From an uncultured Bacteroides sp. (GTDB taxonomy: Bacteria; Bacteroidota; Bacteroidia; Bacteroidales; Bacteroidaceae), in NCBI RefSeq assembly GCF_910578895.1, contig NZ_CAJTSC010000005.1, forward strand, positions 32,786-96,785: DNA of 64,000 nucleotides. The letters are read 5' to 3'. This document shows positions 50,516-59,819 of the stretch, piece after piece (within the stretch, counting starts at the first letter, position 1; the number at the start of each line of letters is the position of its first letter). The translations under genes were made by a program, and so were the position numbers. Below the pieces are notes generated by a model. That model was not told the origin of the DNA. It ran no database searches and worked only from the letters and a program-made list of their open reading frames with translations.

Positions 50516-53206
50516 TTATCGTCCGGTCTGTGCGATAAGTCCTCTGATTTTTTCGTTCAGGCTTTCGGCTTTCATCAGTTGTTCCAGTGTGAGGTGCATG
50601 CGCCAGCGCCAATAGTGGCGCGGATTGGCAGGAACGTTGATGCGCTCTTCCTGCACGTTCGGGTTACGCCATTTGCCGTCCATCGACAGCCAGTCTTGCA
50701 GGGACGGGATGCACAGTATGGAGTTGCTTTGCAGATGTTTGCGCACCACCTCTTCGCAAAGTTCGGGAGTGGCTACGGCAGGAGCGGCGCCGTAATGTCC
50801 GAGCATTGTGTTGTAGTAACGTTGCGTTTGCTGGAAGTCTTCTCCCCACCAGCCGCGCAGCGTGGACATGTCGTGCGTGGATATGGTGCAGACGGAGCAG
50901 TATGGATACCAGTCCGGATGCCCGAATTCGTGTGCCGGGTCTTTGGGCATACGCTGTATTTCCAAGGAGAGGATACGCAAATCGTTCATCACCCATGCCA
51001 CACAGTCGGGAATCATGCCCAGGTCTTCACCACATACCAACATCCGGGTGGACTGTGTCAGTTGCGGCAGTTTGTTCATCGCCTGCTCGTGCCAGAACTG
51101 GTTGTGGCGGTGGTAATAGTATTGGTCGTACAGGAGGTTGAAAGCCGCTTTTTCCCAATCGTTCAGCGAGCGGTAGATGTAGTCGTGCTGCACGCCGATG
51201 CGCGGGTGGTACTTGTGCGGGTCGTGGCGGTCGGGCACAAAGAGCACGTCGCTGATAAGCGCGTACAGACCGTCGCGCACCCAGATGCTGTTTTCGTCCG
51301 TCTTGCCGGCAAAGTAGGCTTCTACTTTGCGCTGCGTGTCGAACTCGGGGCGCATCCGGTAGATTTCCCAAGTCTCCGTGGGTTCGATGAAGGTCTGCTT
51401 CACGTAGTCGGTATGCGGACCGAATATCTGCCCAAGGAAATACTCGTGTATATACGGTTTCAGGAATTCATTGCGGAAGGGGAACCCATAGCTCTCTATC
51501 TCCTCGCTCGTCATGGGCAGGGCAGGGGAGAATTGCCCCAACAGGCCGTGTACGGCGTGCATGGGAATTTCCCAAATCCGGAAGAATCCGAGAATGTGGT
51601 CGATGCGGTAGGCATCGAAGTATTCCGCCATTTTGCGGAAGCGCTTCATCCACCAGTCATAGCCGTCTTTCTCCATGACATCCCAGTTGTAGGTAGGCAA
51701 TCCCCAGTTCTGTCCGTTCACGGAGAAGTCATCGGGTGGCGCGCCGGCTTGGCCGTTCAGGTTGAAGTAGTAGGGTTCTTTCCAGGCTTCCACACTGTTG
51801 CGGCTGATGCCGATGGGAATGTCGCCTTTCAGCACTACGCCGTTGGCGCGTGCATGCTCGGTGGCGGCGAGCAGTTGCAGATGCAGGTTGAACTGGATGT
51901 AGTAGTAGATGGCTATCTGCCCGTAACCGGCAGAGTCCGGCCGGCACAGTTGTTCTATTTCTTTGGCATCGTAGGTGGCATATTCGGGCCAGGTGCGGAA
52001 GTCGGGTGTCTTGTAGGCATCGCGCAGGTAGCTGAAGGCGGCGTAGGGCTGCAACCACTCTTTGTTGGCTTCGTAGAAACTGCGGAAAGCGTCCGATGCC
52101 AGTACTTTTTCTCCTTCTTGGTTGAAGATGAGCCGGAAGTAGTCCCACTTCGTCTTGTTCACGGCTTCGTAGTCCACGGCGGGCAGGGCGTTCAGCTCTT
52201 TTTGGCGTTTTTCGAATTGTGCCATCGCCTTCTTGTCTTTTAGGTTGCCCAATTGCCTCAAATCGGCATACATGGGGTGGAAGGCGTAGATGGAGATGCT
52301 GCTGTAGGGATAGGAGTCTGTCCACGTATGCGTCATCGTGGTGTCGTTGATGGGCAGAATCTGTACGGCTTTCTGATGGGTGGCAACCGCCCAGTCTATC
52401 ATGCGTTTCAAATCGCCGAAGTCGCCTACGCCGAAGCTCTTCTCAGAACGGAGCGAGAATACGGGAACTGCGACTCCCGCACCTTTCCATGCGGGAAGGT
52501 TGAAGTATACGTAGCGGTCGCCGACGGCCAGCGTCTCGTTGGCGCCTGTCTGCGGATTTGCCATATATCGGTTCGGGTTGTTTTCCCAGCAGACAGCGCG
52601 GCGTTCTTTCTTGTTGTATAAGATGAACTTATATTCCAGCGGGAAGCGGATTTTGGTTGCGTCTACCTCTGTTTGCCATTCCGGAAAGTTGGCATCGCTC
52701 ATAAGCACGGCTTTGTCGGGGTTCCAGTCGCCGAATGCCGGTTGGTTTCCGCAGATGCCCAGGCAGTGGTCGCTGTCGATGCAGGGAGCGTATGCCTTTA
52801 TCAGCAATCCTTTTTTGTGGCTTTTGGGTGCGGTGTCGCGCTTGTGGTGTGCCAGGAGTGATTCCGTAAAGGCGGAAGTATAGAGATATTGCTGTTCCGG
52901 CAGGTTCTTCCAGCAGTCCAGTATCCGGTAGGCCTTATGGGAGGCTCCGGAAAGATAAAGCGTGCGTGGCAGGTTGTTCCACTCCGTCCGTGTGCACTGT
53001 CCGTTGTAGAAGATATGGTAGCTGTATTGGACACGTCCGCTTTCCGGCAGTGCGATGTTTACTTCCGCAGTCCAGTGGATGCCGTCTACGGTCTGTAGCG
53101 GCAAAGCTTTGTCGGGATGGTTGTTTCCAAGTTCAGGTATGGAGCCTGACACTCTGACTTCTTCACCCCAATTGGTTCTGTACTCGATATTGAATGATAA
53201 AGTCAT
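50516..53206 (-). CDS. malQ: 4-alpha-glucanotransferase (GH77) with N-terminal starch-binding domains
   Basis: Transfers maltooligosaccharide segments between alpha-1,4-glucans in maltose and glycogen metabolism. The 896-residue protein is much longer than E. coli MalQ (about 690) because two CBM20-type domains precede the GH77 barrel (about 1-100 and 120-235; pattern GNQPAFGDWNPDKAVLM in the second). Catalytic motifs: YRIDHILGFFRIWEIP near 555, with the nucleophile Asp, and GEDLGMIPDC near 735. This form is common in Bacteroides and resembles plant DPE2. Start at 53206 chosen; no signal peptide, so cytosolic. Confidence 0.93.
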   Translation of the reverse strand: MTLSFNIEYRTNWGEEVRVSGSIPELGNNHPDKALPLQTVDGIHWTAEVNIALPESGRVQYSYHIFYNGQCTRTEWNNLPRTLYLSGASHKAYRILDCWKNLPEQQYLYTSAFTESLLAHHKRDTAPKSHKKGLLIKAYAPCIDSDHCLGICGNQPAFGDWNPDKAVLMSDANFPEWQTEVDATKIRFPLEYKFILYNKKERRAVCWENNPNRYMANPQTGANETLAVGDRYVYFNLPAWKGAGVAVPVFSLRSEKSFGVGDFGDLKRMIDWAVATHQKAVQILPINDTTMTHTWTDSYPYSSISIYAFHPMYADLRQLGNLKDKKAMAQFEKRQKELNALPAVDYEAVNKTKWDYFRLIFNQEGEKVLASDAFRSFYEANKEWLQPYAAFSYLRDAYKTPDFRTWPEYATYDAKEIEQLCRPDSAGYGQIAIYYYIQFNLHLQLLAATEHARANGVVLKGDIPIGISRNSVEAWKEPYYFNLNGQAGAPPDDFSVNGQNWGLPTYNWDVMEKDGYDWWMKRFRKMAEYFDAYRIDHILGFFRIWEIPMHAVHGLLGQFSPALPMTSEEIESYGFPFRNEFLKPYIHEYFLGQIFGPHTDYVKQTFIEPTETWEIYRMRPEFDTQRKVEAYFAGKTDENSIWVRDGLYALISDVLFVPDRHDPHKYHPRIGVQHDYIYRSLNDWEKAAFNLLYDQYYYHRHNQFWHEQAMNKLPQLTQSTRMLVCGEDLGMIPDCVAWVMNDLRILSLEIQRMPKDPAHEFGHPDWYPYCSVCTISTHDMSTLRGWWGEDFQQTQRYYNTMLGHYGAAPAVATPELCEEVVRKHLQSNSILCIPSLQDWLSMDGKWRNPNVQEERINVPANPRHYWRWRMHLTLEQLMKAESLNEKIRGLIAQTGR

Positions 53207-53247
53207 ATATATTAGATTTAGAAATAGCAATAGCTGCAATGATTATG

Positions 53248-53255
53248 CAAGTATA
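53248..53255 (-). promoter_or_regulatory. Possible -7 box of malQ
   Basis: Minus-strand TATACTTG, one mismatch to TAnnTTTG, 42 bases upstream of the start codon at 53206. Confidence 0.35.
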
Positions 53256-53336
53256 GGAAATATTCCTCATAATCATGCAGCTATTGCCGGCTATCTCATT
53301 TAAATTACTATGCAAACGTTTGTGCTTGCCGTTTTT

Positions 53337-55874
53337 TTATCCGCAACGGGATGCGCCGCAAGTGGTGCAGATAAGGCAGCCTTCCTGGTAAACGAGCGTT
53401 TCGTTGCCGCAGTTCGGACATTTCTTGCCTTTGGCTTCTGTTCCGTCCGTCACGTATTTCTTCAATGCACGTTCTACGCCGTTTTTCCAGGTGTTGATGT
53501 GTTCGCTGTCCAATTGCAGCGAGCTTACCAACTTCATTACCTGCTCGATAGGCATGCGGTAGCGCAATACGCCGGAGATAAGTTTGGCATAGTTCCAGTA
53601 TTCTTTGTTGAATTTCTCGGACAGTCCTTCGATAGTGACCTTGTAGCCGCGTTTGTTCTCGAACTGGAAGTCGTAGCGTTTGTTGCCGTTTTCATCGACA
53701 TTCTTGATGATATGGCCCGATGAAACGTTCTTCGGAAGGATGATGCCTTCGTCATCGTCTTGAAGCCCGGTGAATATCTCGTAAGGATGTCCGTCCAGCA
53801 GACCGACGAATGCCACCCATTTTTCCTTGTTGTTCTGGAAGCGTACGACATCCGCTTCAAGTACTTTAGGACGGGTTTCGACAACCGTAGGCGGTTTACA
53901 CGGCGGGAACTCCTCTTTCTTCTTGCTCTTGGTGGAAATCAGCACGCCGGAACGGGAACCGTCACGATAGACCGTACAGCCCTTGCAGCCTGATTTCCAT
54001 GCTTCGACGTACAGGCGGTTTACCAACTCTTCGTCCACATCGTTCGGCAGGTTGATTGTAACGCTGATGGAGTGATCCACCCATTTCTGGATGCGTCCCT
54101 GCATCCTGACTTTCATCAGCCAGTCCACATCGTTGGAAGTTGCTTTATAATAAGGTGATTTTTCAACGAGCGCATCTATTTCGTCTTGTGTATAGCGTTT
54201 GGCGGGGTTGTAACCTTCCGCTTCCATCCATGTGACGAATTTGGGGTGGAATACGGTGTATTCCTCAAAAGCGTCTCCGGTCTCGTCAACGAAGTCGATG
54301 TGTACGTTGGCATCGTTCGGGTTGACTTTGCGGCGGCGTTTGTAAACGGGCAGGAATACAGGTTCGATACCCGAAGTGGTCTGCGTCATCAGGCTTGTTG
54401 TGCCTGTGGGCGCAATGGTGAGACAGGCGATGTTGCGGCGTCCGTATTTCCGCATCTCTTCATACAGTTCCGGATCCGCTTCGCGCAAGCGGTTGATAAA
54501 CGGATTATTCTGTTCGCGTTCGCTGTCGTAGATTTCGAAAGCGCCGCGTTCTTTTGCCATTTCCACGGAAGAACGGTATGCGCTCAATGCTACTGTCTTG
54601 TGCACTTTTTCGGCAAATTCGGTTGCCTCTTCAGTGCCGTAACGCAGTCCCAATGCCGCAAGCATATCGCCTTCGGCGGTGATGCCTACGCCGGTACGCC
54701 TGCCTTGACCGCTCTTTTTGTAGATTTTCTGCCACAAAACATTTTCGGTGCGTTTCACGTCTTCGTTCTCCGGGTCGGAATCGACCTTGGCCAGGATGCG
54801 CTCTATCTTTTCCAATTCCAGGTCGATGATATCGTCCATGATGCGTTGTGCCAGTGCAACGTGCTTTTTGAAAAGGTCGAAATCAAAGTATGCGTCCGGT
54901 TTGAAAGGATTGACCACGTATGAATACAAGTTGATGGCGAGCAGGCGGCAGGAGTCGTAGGGGCACAAAGGTATCTCACCGCAAGGATTGGTTGATACGG
55001 TACGATAGCCCAGGTCCGCATAGCAGTCGGGTACGGACTCTTTGATGATGGTGTCCCAGAAGAGTACGCCGGGTTCGGCGGATTTCCATGCGTTGTGCAC
55101 GATTTTCTTCCACAAGTCGGCGGCACTGATTTCTTTCTTGAATACGGGTTCGGAGGCATCGATAGGATATTGTTGCACATACGGCGTACCGTCAATGGCT
55201 GCTTGCATGAATGCATCGGTCAGCTTGACGGAAACATTGGCACCCGTAACCTTGCCTTCCGTCATCTTTGCGTCTATGAAAGCTTCCGAGTCCGGATGCT
55301 TGATGGATACGCTCAGCATCAACGCGCCCCGGCGGCCGTCTTGTGCTACTTCGCGCGTGGAGTTGGAGTAACGCTCCATGAAAGGCACCAGTCCGGTTGA
55401 CGTTAACGCGGAGTTTTTCACCGGAGAACCTTTCGGGCGGATGTGCGACAGGTCATGCCCTACACCGCCACGGCGTTTCATTAACTGCACTTGTTCTTCG
55501 TCTACTTTGAAGATTGCACCGTACGAGTCGGCTTCGCCGTCCACGCCTATGACAAAGCAGTTGGAGAGTGAAGCTACCTGATAATTGTTTCCGATTCCTG
55601 TCATCGGGCTTCCTTGCGGAACGATGTATTTGAAGTGGTCTAACAGCCCGAAGAGCTCTTCGGAACTTAGCCCGTTAGGATACTTTGCCTCAATGCGGGC
55701 AATCTCATTGGCTATTCTCCAATGCATGTCTTCCGGAGACTTTTCGTAAATATTTCCGAAAGAGTCTTTGACTGCGTATTTGTTTACCCAAACCCTTGCA
55801 GCCAGTTCGTCGCCTTGGAAGTATCGTAAAGATTCTTCGTAGGCTTCGTCATAAGAATAAGTTTTCTTTTCCAC
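53337..55874 (-). CDS. nrdJ: Adenosylcobalamin-dependent ribonucleotide reductase (class II)
   Basis: Makes deoxyribonucleotides independently of oxygen using coenzyme B12. Of 845 residues: substrate and thiyl-radical region NPCGEIPLCPYDSCRLLAINL near 305-325 (split), the barrel motif LTIAPTGTTSLMTQTTSG near 490 and MKRRGGVGHDLSHIRPKGS near 133. The C-terminal Cys-rich end CPNCGNE..CLICTTCGASRCG is a likely zinc/redox tail that re-reduces the active site. Domain order fits the NrdJ/TIGR02504-like group. Strong promoter at 55951-55981. Monocistronic; no nrdD or nrdAB nearby. Confidence 0.94.
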   Translation of the reverse strand: MEKKTYSYDEAYEESLRYFQGDELAARVWVNKYAVKDSFGNIYEKSPEDMHWRIANEIARIEAKYPNGLSSEELFGLLDHFKYIVPQGSPMTGIGNNYQVASLSNCFVIGVDGEADSYGAIFKVDEEQVQLMKRRGGVGHDLSHIRPKGSPVKNSALTSTGLVPFMERYSNSTREVAQDGRRGALMLSVSIKHPDSEAFIDAKMTEGKVTGANVSVKLTDAFMQAAIDGTPYVQQYPIDASEPVFKKEISAADLWKKIVHNAWKSAEPGVLFWDTIIKESVPDCYADLGYRTVSTNPCGEIPLCPYDSCRLLAINLYSYVVNPFKPDAYFDFDLFKKHVALAQRIMDDIIDLELEKIERILAKVDSDPENEDVKRTENVLWQKIYKKSGQGRRTGVGITAEGDMLAALGLRYGTEEATEFAEKVHKTVALSAYRSSVEMAKERGAFEIYDSEREQNNPFINRLREADPELYEEMRKYGRRNIACLTIAPTGTTSLMTQTTSGIEPVFLPVYKRRRKVNPNDANVHIDFVDETGDAFEEYTVFHPKFVTWMEAEGYNPAKRYTQDEIDALVEKSPYYKATSNDVDWLMKVRMQGRIQKWVDHSISVTINLPNDVDEELVNRLYVEAWKSGCKGCTVYRDGSRSGVLISTKSKKKEEFPPCKPPTVVETRPKVLEADVVRFQNNKEKWVAFVGLLDGHPYEIFTGLQDDDEGIILPKNVSSGHIIKNVDENGNKRYDFQFENKRGYKVTIEGLSEKFNKEYWNYAKLISGVLRYRMPIEQVMKLVSSLQLDSEHINTWKNGVERALKKYVTDGTEAKGKKCPNCGNETLVYQEGCLICTTCGASRCG

Positions 55875-55950
55875 GATGCGATATCCTTAGATTTAATTGT
55901 AAATAAGTAAAAGTGTAGAAGTCGTACTTATTTGCTAACAAATGCGTTTG

Positions 55951-55981
55951 CAAAGCTATGAATGTTTTTCGTTATGGCAAA
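55951..55981 (-). promoter_or_regulatory. Promoter of nrdJ
   Basis: Minus-strand TTTG (55981-55978), 19-base spacer, TAGCTTTG (55958-55951): complete match to the Bacteroides consensus; leader of about 70 bases. Confidence 0.8.
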
Positions 55982-56192
55982 ATAAAAAATATTTTTTTTA
56001 TGAACAGGTTGTTAGTTTCCTGTTTATATCGGTTAATATATTGATTTTTATATGAATAGGTTTTCTTTAGTAGAGGTGAAGTTTTCTAAAAAGAAAACCA
56101 TGCATCTGTTTGATGCCTGCTGGGGTTATCCGGTTTGGGTAAACGATGAAACATATTCGGCGTTATTAAACCACACTCTGTGTTTCTTTTCA

Positions 56193-56200
56193 TATATTTG
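56193..56200 (+). promoter_or_regulatory. Putative -7 box of the nitroreductase gene
   Basis: TATATTTG, exact consensus, predicting a very short leader before the ATG at 56216. Confidence 0.55.
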
Positions 56201-56215
56201 CAGAAAAAAGAAAGA

Positions 56216-56950
56216 ATGGAAAACTTGAAACAAAGGAGAACAATTCGTAAATATCAGCAGAAAGACATTTCTTCTGATTTGTTAAATGATTTGCTTGAAA
56301 CCTCTTTCCGTGCTTCTACGGTCGGAAACATGCAGGTTTATAGTGTGATTGTGACTCGTGACGCTGACCGTAAAGCCAAGTTGGCTCCTGCGCATTTTAA
56401 CCAGCCTATGGTGCGGACGGCACCGGTAGTCCTTACTTTCTGTATTGACTTGCGCCGTTTCAGCAAGTGGTGTGAACAGAGAAAGGCAATTCCGGGATAT
56501 GACAATTTTGAATGGTTTGTCACCGGAGCCGTAGATGCTTTGTTGGTGGCACAGACATTCTGTGTCGCAGCCGAGGAGAAAGGGTTGGGCATCTGCTATT
56601 TAGGCACCACCACTTATAATCCTCAAATGATTGTGGAAACATTGGAATTGCCCCGGTTGGTTTTCCCCATCACTACTGTTACTGTGGGCTGGCCTGCGGA
56701 AACTCCCGCGCAAGTAGACCGTTTGCCTTTGGAGGCTATTGTGCATGAAGAAACTTATCATGATTATACTCCTGAGGATATCGACCGCCTGTATGCTTAC
56801 AAGGAATCTTTGCCCGAGAATAAGCAATTCATAGCCGAAAACTGCAAAGAAACGCTGGCTCAGGTCTTTACGGACGTGCGTTATACAAAGAAAGATAGCG
56901 AAGCGATGTCCGAAGCGCTTTGGAAGGCAATGAAAGCGCAAGGATTTTAG
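56216..56950 (+). CDS. Nitroreductase-family flavoprotein
   Basis: FMN-dependent oxidoreductase of 244 residues using NAD(P)H; natural substrate unknown. The FMN-binding N terminus has RRTIRKYQQKDIS near 7 (R-R-S-x-R-x-F/Y pattern), and SFRASTVGNMQVYSV near 34; the middle has GAVDALLVAQTFCVAAEEKGLGICYLG near 105-130 (split); the C-terminal part is long and helical, as in NfsA/FRP-type members, with VTVGWPAE near 162. Start at 56216 fits the promoter at 56193. Ends before a very long hairpin shared with dnaA. Confidence 0.9.
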   Translation: MENLKQRRTIRKYQQKDISSDLLNDLLETSFRASTVGNMQVYSVIVTRDADRKAKLAPAHFNQPMVRTAPVVLTFCIDLRRFSKWCEQRKAIPGYDNFEWFVTGAVDALLVAQTFCVAAEEKGLGICYLGTTTYNPQMIVETLELPRLVFPITTVTVGWPAETPAQVDRLPLEAIVHEETYHDYTPEDIDRLYAYKESLPENKQFIAENCKETLAQVFTDVRYTKKDSEAMSEALWKAMKAQGF

Positions 56951-56984
56951 ATGAAGTGTAAATGTATAGGATGTTTTCGTAAGT

Positions 56985-57071
56985 AGGGATATTCCTGAAA
57001 TGATAAAATTTAAGGCAGCTAATTCTTCACGAGTTAGTTGCCTTAAATTTTATCATTTCAAGAATATCCCT
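56985..57071. terminator. Very long hairpin between the nitroreductase gene and dnaA
   Basis: Arms of 38 bases (56985-57022 and 57034-57071) differ at only two positions and enclose an 11-base loop. Position between two convergent 3' ends suggests a bidirectional terminator, though the stem is far longer than needed and AT-rich. Confidence 0.8.
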
Positions 57072-57095
57072 TTGTATACATAAGGAGAAGAGGTT

Positions 57096-57117
57096 CTTCA
57101 CTTCGCCCTGAATGACA
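57096..57117 (+). repeat. Single arm of the CTGAATGAC-type dispersed word
   Basis: CTTCACTTCGCCCTGAATGACA resembles each arm of the inverted repeat at 43229-43303. Confidence 0.5.
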
Positions 57118-57166
57118 GATGGTGATTTTCTATATTTACTTATGCTTTTACGCCTTCTGCTTAAAT

Positions 57167-58561
57167 TCAGTTCCCTTTTTTCAGTGCGGCTTGTATATCT
57201 TCGATTTCGGCGCGGAATGACTTGTCCACTTCCTTCAGCTGCTTGATGGTTTTGCAGGCGTGCAACACGGTAGCATGGTCTTTATTGCCGATTAACGTGC
57301 CGATTTTTGCCGTAGAGAAGTCCGTATGGTTCTTGGCTAAATACATGGCAATCTGACGTGCCTGCACCACTTCGCGTTTACGCGATTTTGTATGTATGGC
57401 AGCGTTTTCCAAACCAAAGTGTTTGCATACGGTAGTAATGATATCGTCGATGGTGATGGCTTTGCTCTCGCAATTCACGACCTTGCGTACAATGCGTTGT
57501 GCCAGTTCCAGGTCAATCTCCTTGTTGTATATGGTGGAGTGTGCCATGATGGAAATGACAATGCCCTCCAGGTCGCGGACACTATTGCCTACATTCTCGG
57601 CTATGTAGTCGATGACTTCCGGCGGGAATTGCAATCCGTCGCGATGTATCTTGTTGCGCAGGATGTTTTTGCGCAATTCCACCGTCGGTTTCTCCAGTTC
57701 TGCCACCATTCCCCATTTGAAACGCGTAATCAAGCGCTCTTCCATGCCCTGAAGCAGTACGGGAGAACGGTCGGAGGTAAGGATAAGCTGCTTGCCGTTT
57801 TGATGCAGGTGATTGAAGATGTGGAAGAATGTGTTTTGCGTTTTGGTAACGCCCGCAAACTCCTGGATATCATCGATAATCAATATGTCGATTGTCTGGT
57901 AGAAGTTGATGAAGTCGTTGGTGGTGTTGTTACGTACGGAATCGGTGTATTGCACCTGGAATAAATGTGCGGACACATACAGCACACGTTTCTCCGGATA
58001 CAACTCCTTGATTTTCGTACCGATGGCATTTGCCAGGTGGGTTTTTCCCACACCCGATGCTCCGTACAGAAACAACGGGTTGAATATGGTCTTGGCAGGA
58101 TTGAGCGCTACGGCTTCTGCAACACTGCGCGAAAGTTTATTGCTGTATCCTTCAATAAATGTATCAAAATTGTATTCCGGATTCAGATGCGGGTCCAAAT
58201 CGGGAACAGGTATTTGCGGGATTGCCTTGTCTATCGTTTGCTTTTGGGGTATAATGGTGCGATGGGTAGATTCGTAGTTTACGGTCTTTTCGGGCCGTGA
58301 ACTTTTATCTACCATAACATTATACATCAACTTCGTTCCCTCTCCGATTACCTTATAAAGGGTCTTACGCAACAAGTCTACAAATTTATCCTCCAGAAAT
58401 TCATAGAAGAACTGGCTGGGAACTTGTACAATGAGCGTTTTGTCCTCGTATTTTAACGGGATAATGGGGAGAAACCAAGTTTTATATGTCTGTTCCGGAA
58501 CATTGTCTCTGATGATTTCAAGACAGCGGTTCCATAATCCGACATGATCCTGTTCACTCAT
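57167..58561 (-). CDS. dnaA: Chromosomal replication initiator protein DnaA
   Basis: AAA+ initiator binding DnaA boxes at the replication origin. In 464 residues: domain I (about 1-85) for oligomerisation, a linker, the AAA+ domain with Walker A LYGASGVGKTHLANA near 170 and Walker B DILIIDDIQ near 232, and the C-terminal DNA-binding helix-turn-helix with GTLIGNKDHATVLHACKTI near 425-443, the DnaA signature. Minus-strand, monocistronic. No cluster of DnaA boxes was seen near the gene, so there is no evidence that the origin lies in this window. Confidence 0.97.
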   Translation of the reverse strand: MSEQDHVGLWNRCLEIIRDNVPEQTYKTWFLPIIPLKYEDKTLIVQVPSQFFYEFLEDKFVDLLRKTLYKVIGEGTKLMYNVMVDKSSRPEKTVNYESTHRTIIPQKQTIDKAIPQIPVPDLDPHLNPEYNFDTFIEGYSNKLSRSVAEAVALNPAKTIFNPLFLYGASGVGKTHLANAIGTKIKELYPEKRVLYVSAHLFQVQYTDSVRNNTTNDFINFYQTIDILIIDDIQEFAGVTKTQNTFFHIFNHLHQNGKQLILTSDRSPVLLQGMEERLITRFKWGMVAELEKPTVELRKNILRNKIHRDGLQFPPEVIDYIAENVGNSVRDLEGIVISIMAHSTIYNKEIDLELAQRIVRKVVNCESKAITIDDIITTVCKHFGLENAAIHTKSRKREVVQARQIAMYLAKNHTDFSTAKIGTLIGNKDHATVLHACKTIKQLKEVDKSFRAEIEDIQAALKKGN

Positions 58562-58700
58562 AACGGCTACTAAAACATTTATTAATTAAGCAAAACTTCT
58601 ACGTTTGCAAAATTGGCAATCTTATTTGAGAAAAACAAATCGCTTTTTTCTTGCGTTTCTCAATAAAACAATAATCACTTTACTCTCAGTTACTTATGTC

Positions 58701-58862
58701 TGTATATCCAGCCTGTGTCTTTATGGAAACCCTTGCTTTTGTATAACGTCTTGTAATGTAGCGGGTTATCTCTGTTTGCCGATGTTCGTGGCTTCAGGCG
58801 GCAGCGTGGATACAAACCTCTTTTCCACTTTATATATAGCCCTTACCAAGGGCTTTCTTTTC
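58701..58862 (+). ncRNA. Candidate structured non-coding RNA (6S-like layout possible)
   Basis: TGTATATCCA (58701-58710) can pair with TGGATACA (58807-58814), closing a region of about 110 bases, and the segment GCCTG / GGCGGCAG continues the helix imperfectly. A compact terminator, AGCCCTT-ACC-AAGGGCT followed by TTCTTTT, ends it at 58838-58861. A -7-like TACTTATG (58691-58698, one mismatch) precedes it. The closing-stem plus large-bubble layout is reminiscent of 6S RNA, but I cannot confirm a family. Confidence 0.4.
58838..58862 (+). terminator. Plus-strand terminator with no gene upstream
   Basis: Perfect 7-bp stem, 3-base loop and pyrimidine tail. No protein gene upstream on this strand ends here, which suggests a short untranslated transcript. 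Confidence 0.6.
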
Positions 58863-58913
58863 CAATGACATACACGCTTTGCTATTTAGACAAAATCTAT
58901 ATAAACGCCTTTT

Positions 58914-59807
58914 TTACTTATCTTTCTTGCCGAATAAAGAGAAATGGACATAGCGTTTCGGATGCGCTTTCAGGTCTTCCAGCAAGCTCGCCGCATTTGC
59001 AGTCGTGGCATTCAGGTTGTTGTAAAGTGCAGGGTCGTTCAGTAATAGCCCGACCGTGTTGTCTTTCCGGTTCAATTTATCTGTAATTATCTTTACATTA
59101 GCCAATGTCGAGTCTATGCTTTGCATGGCTGTCGCAAAATCTATCTCCTTCAGATTGCTGGAGATAAGCACGAAGTTGTCCCCGATGGCATTCAATTTTC
59201 CTGTGAGTTGTGGGATATCCTTGCTCATTAATGTTTGGAGTTGCCCGCTGGTTGCGGCAAGGTTTGCCGTCAGGTTCTCCACATTGTGCAGGGTGGCAGG
59301 GATGGCGGGGTCTGCCAATACGGCATTTAAAGAGCCGAGGATAGAGTCCAATTTAGGCAGCATCTTCTCCAGTTGCGGCATCATGGTGGCTACCTTTTCC
59401 ATCATTCCGTTGTTGAGCGTGCCGGGAATGGTATCTCCGACACGGTATTTTTCGCGTGGATTGTTGGCAAGGAGAAGGTTCATTTTGACGCCGCCCAGCA
59501 TTTCCGCCGTCAACTCTGCGGTACTGCCTTTAGGGATGCGCAGGTCGGTATTGACGTCTATCTCGGCAACGACCTTTCCGGGTTGGGTATAATCGTAGTA
59601 CAAATCGCGTACGATGCCCACGCGGAAACCGTCGGCAAAGACGGGGCTTGATTTGGTAAGCCCGTTGACATTGTTGAATTTGACATAGAAATAGCTGGAA
59701 GGCTTGAACATGTTGATGCCTTTCAGGTAATTGATGCCATATACTAATATGCAGAGAGCGGCTATGCCGGCAATTCCTATTCTGACTTCCTTGGTAATAT
59801 ACTTCAT
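58914..59807 (-). CDS. MCE / MlaD-domain membrane protein
   Basis: Substrate-binding-type component of a lipid transport system between the membranes. Of 297 residues, an N-terminal helix (about 10-28) anchors it in the inner membrane; the MCE domain follows (about 38-115) with YVKFNNVNGLTKSSPVFADGFRVG and a strand ending in TAELTAEMLGG, then a long helical tail (about 130-285). It starts 12 bases after the amidase gene and is probably co-transcribed. The permease and ATPase partners (MlaE/MlaF-like) are not in the window. Confidence 0.9.
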   Translation of the reverse strand: MKYITKEVRIGIAGIAALCILVYGINYLKGINMFKPSSYFYVKFNNVNGLTKSSPVFADGFRVGIVRDLYYDYTQPGKVVAEIDVNTDLRIPKGSTAELTAEMLGGVKMNLLLANNPREKYRVGDTIPGTLNNGMMEKVATMMPQLEKMLPKLDSILGSLNAVLADPAIPATLHNVENLTANLAATSGQLQTLMSKDIPQLTGKLNAIGDNFVLISSNLKEIDFATAMQSIDSTLANVKIITDKLNRKDNTVGLLLNDPALYNNLNATTANAASLLEDLKAHPKRYVHFSLFGKKDK

Positions 59808-59819
59808 GATGTATGCTGT

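Larger units (their letters stand above)
55875..56215. other. Divergent region between nrdJ and the nitroreductase gene
   Basis: Holds the nrdJ promoter (55951-55981) and a plus-strand -7 box TATATTTG at 56193-56200 for the nitroreductase. I looked for a cobalamin riboswitch in the nrdJ leader and saw none. No gene is apparent. Confidence 0.65.
58562..58913. other. Intergenic region between dnaA and the MCE gene, with candidate RNA
   Basis: AT-rich dnaA upstream sequence is followed by a likely structured, terminator-ended segment (58701-58862). Small frames at 58605-58868 and 58865-59086 are not convincing. Confidence 0.6.

Noticed and set aside
55875..55950. Cobalamin riboswitch in the nrdJ leader
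   Set aside because: The leader is only about 70 bases, too short, and lacks the conserved B12-box words.
58562..58913. Replication origin beside dnaA
   Set aside because: No cluster of TTATNCACA boxes and no typical AT-rich unwinding element with boxes was seen; dnaA is often away from oriC in Bacteroides.
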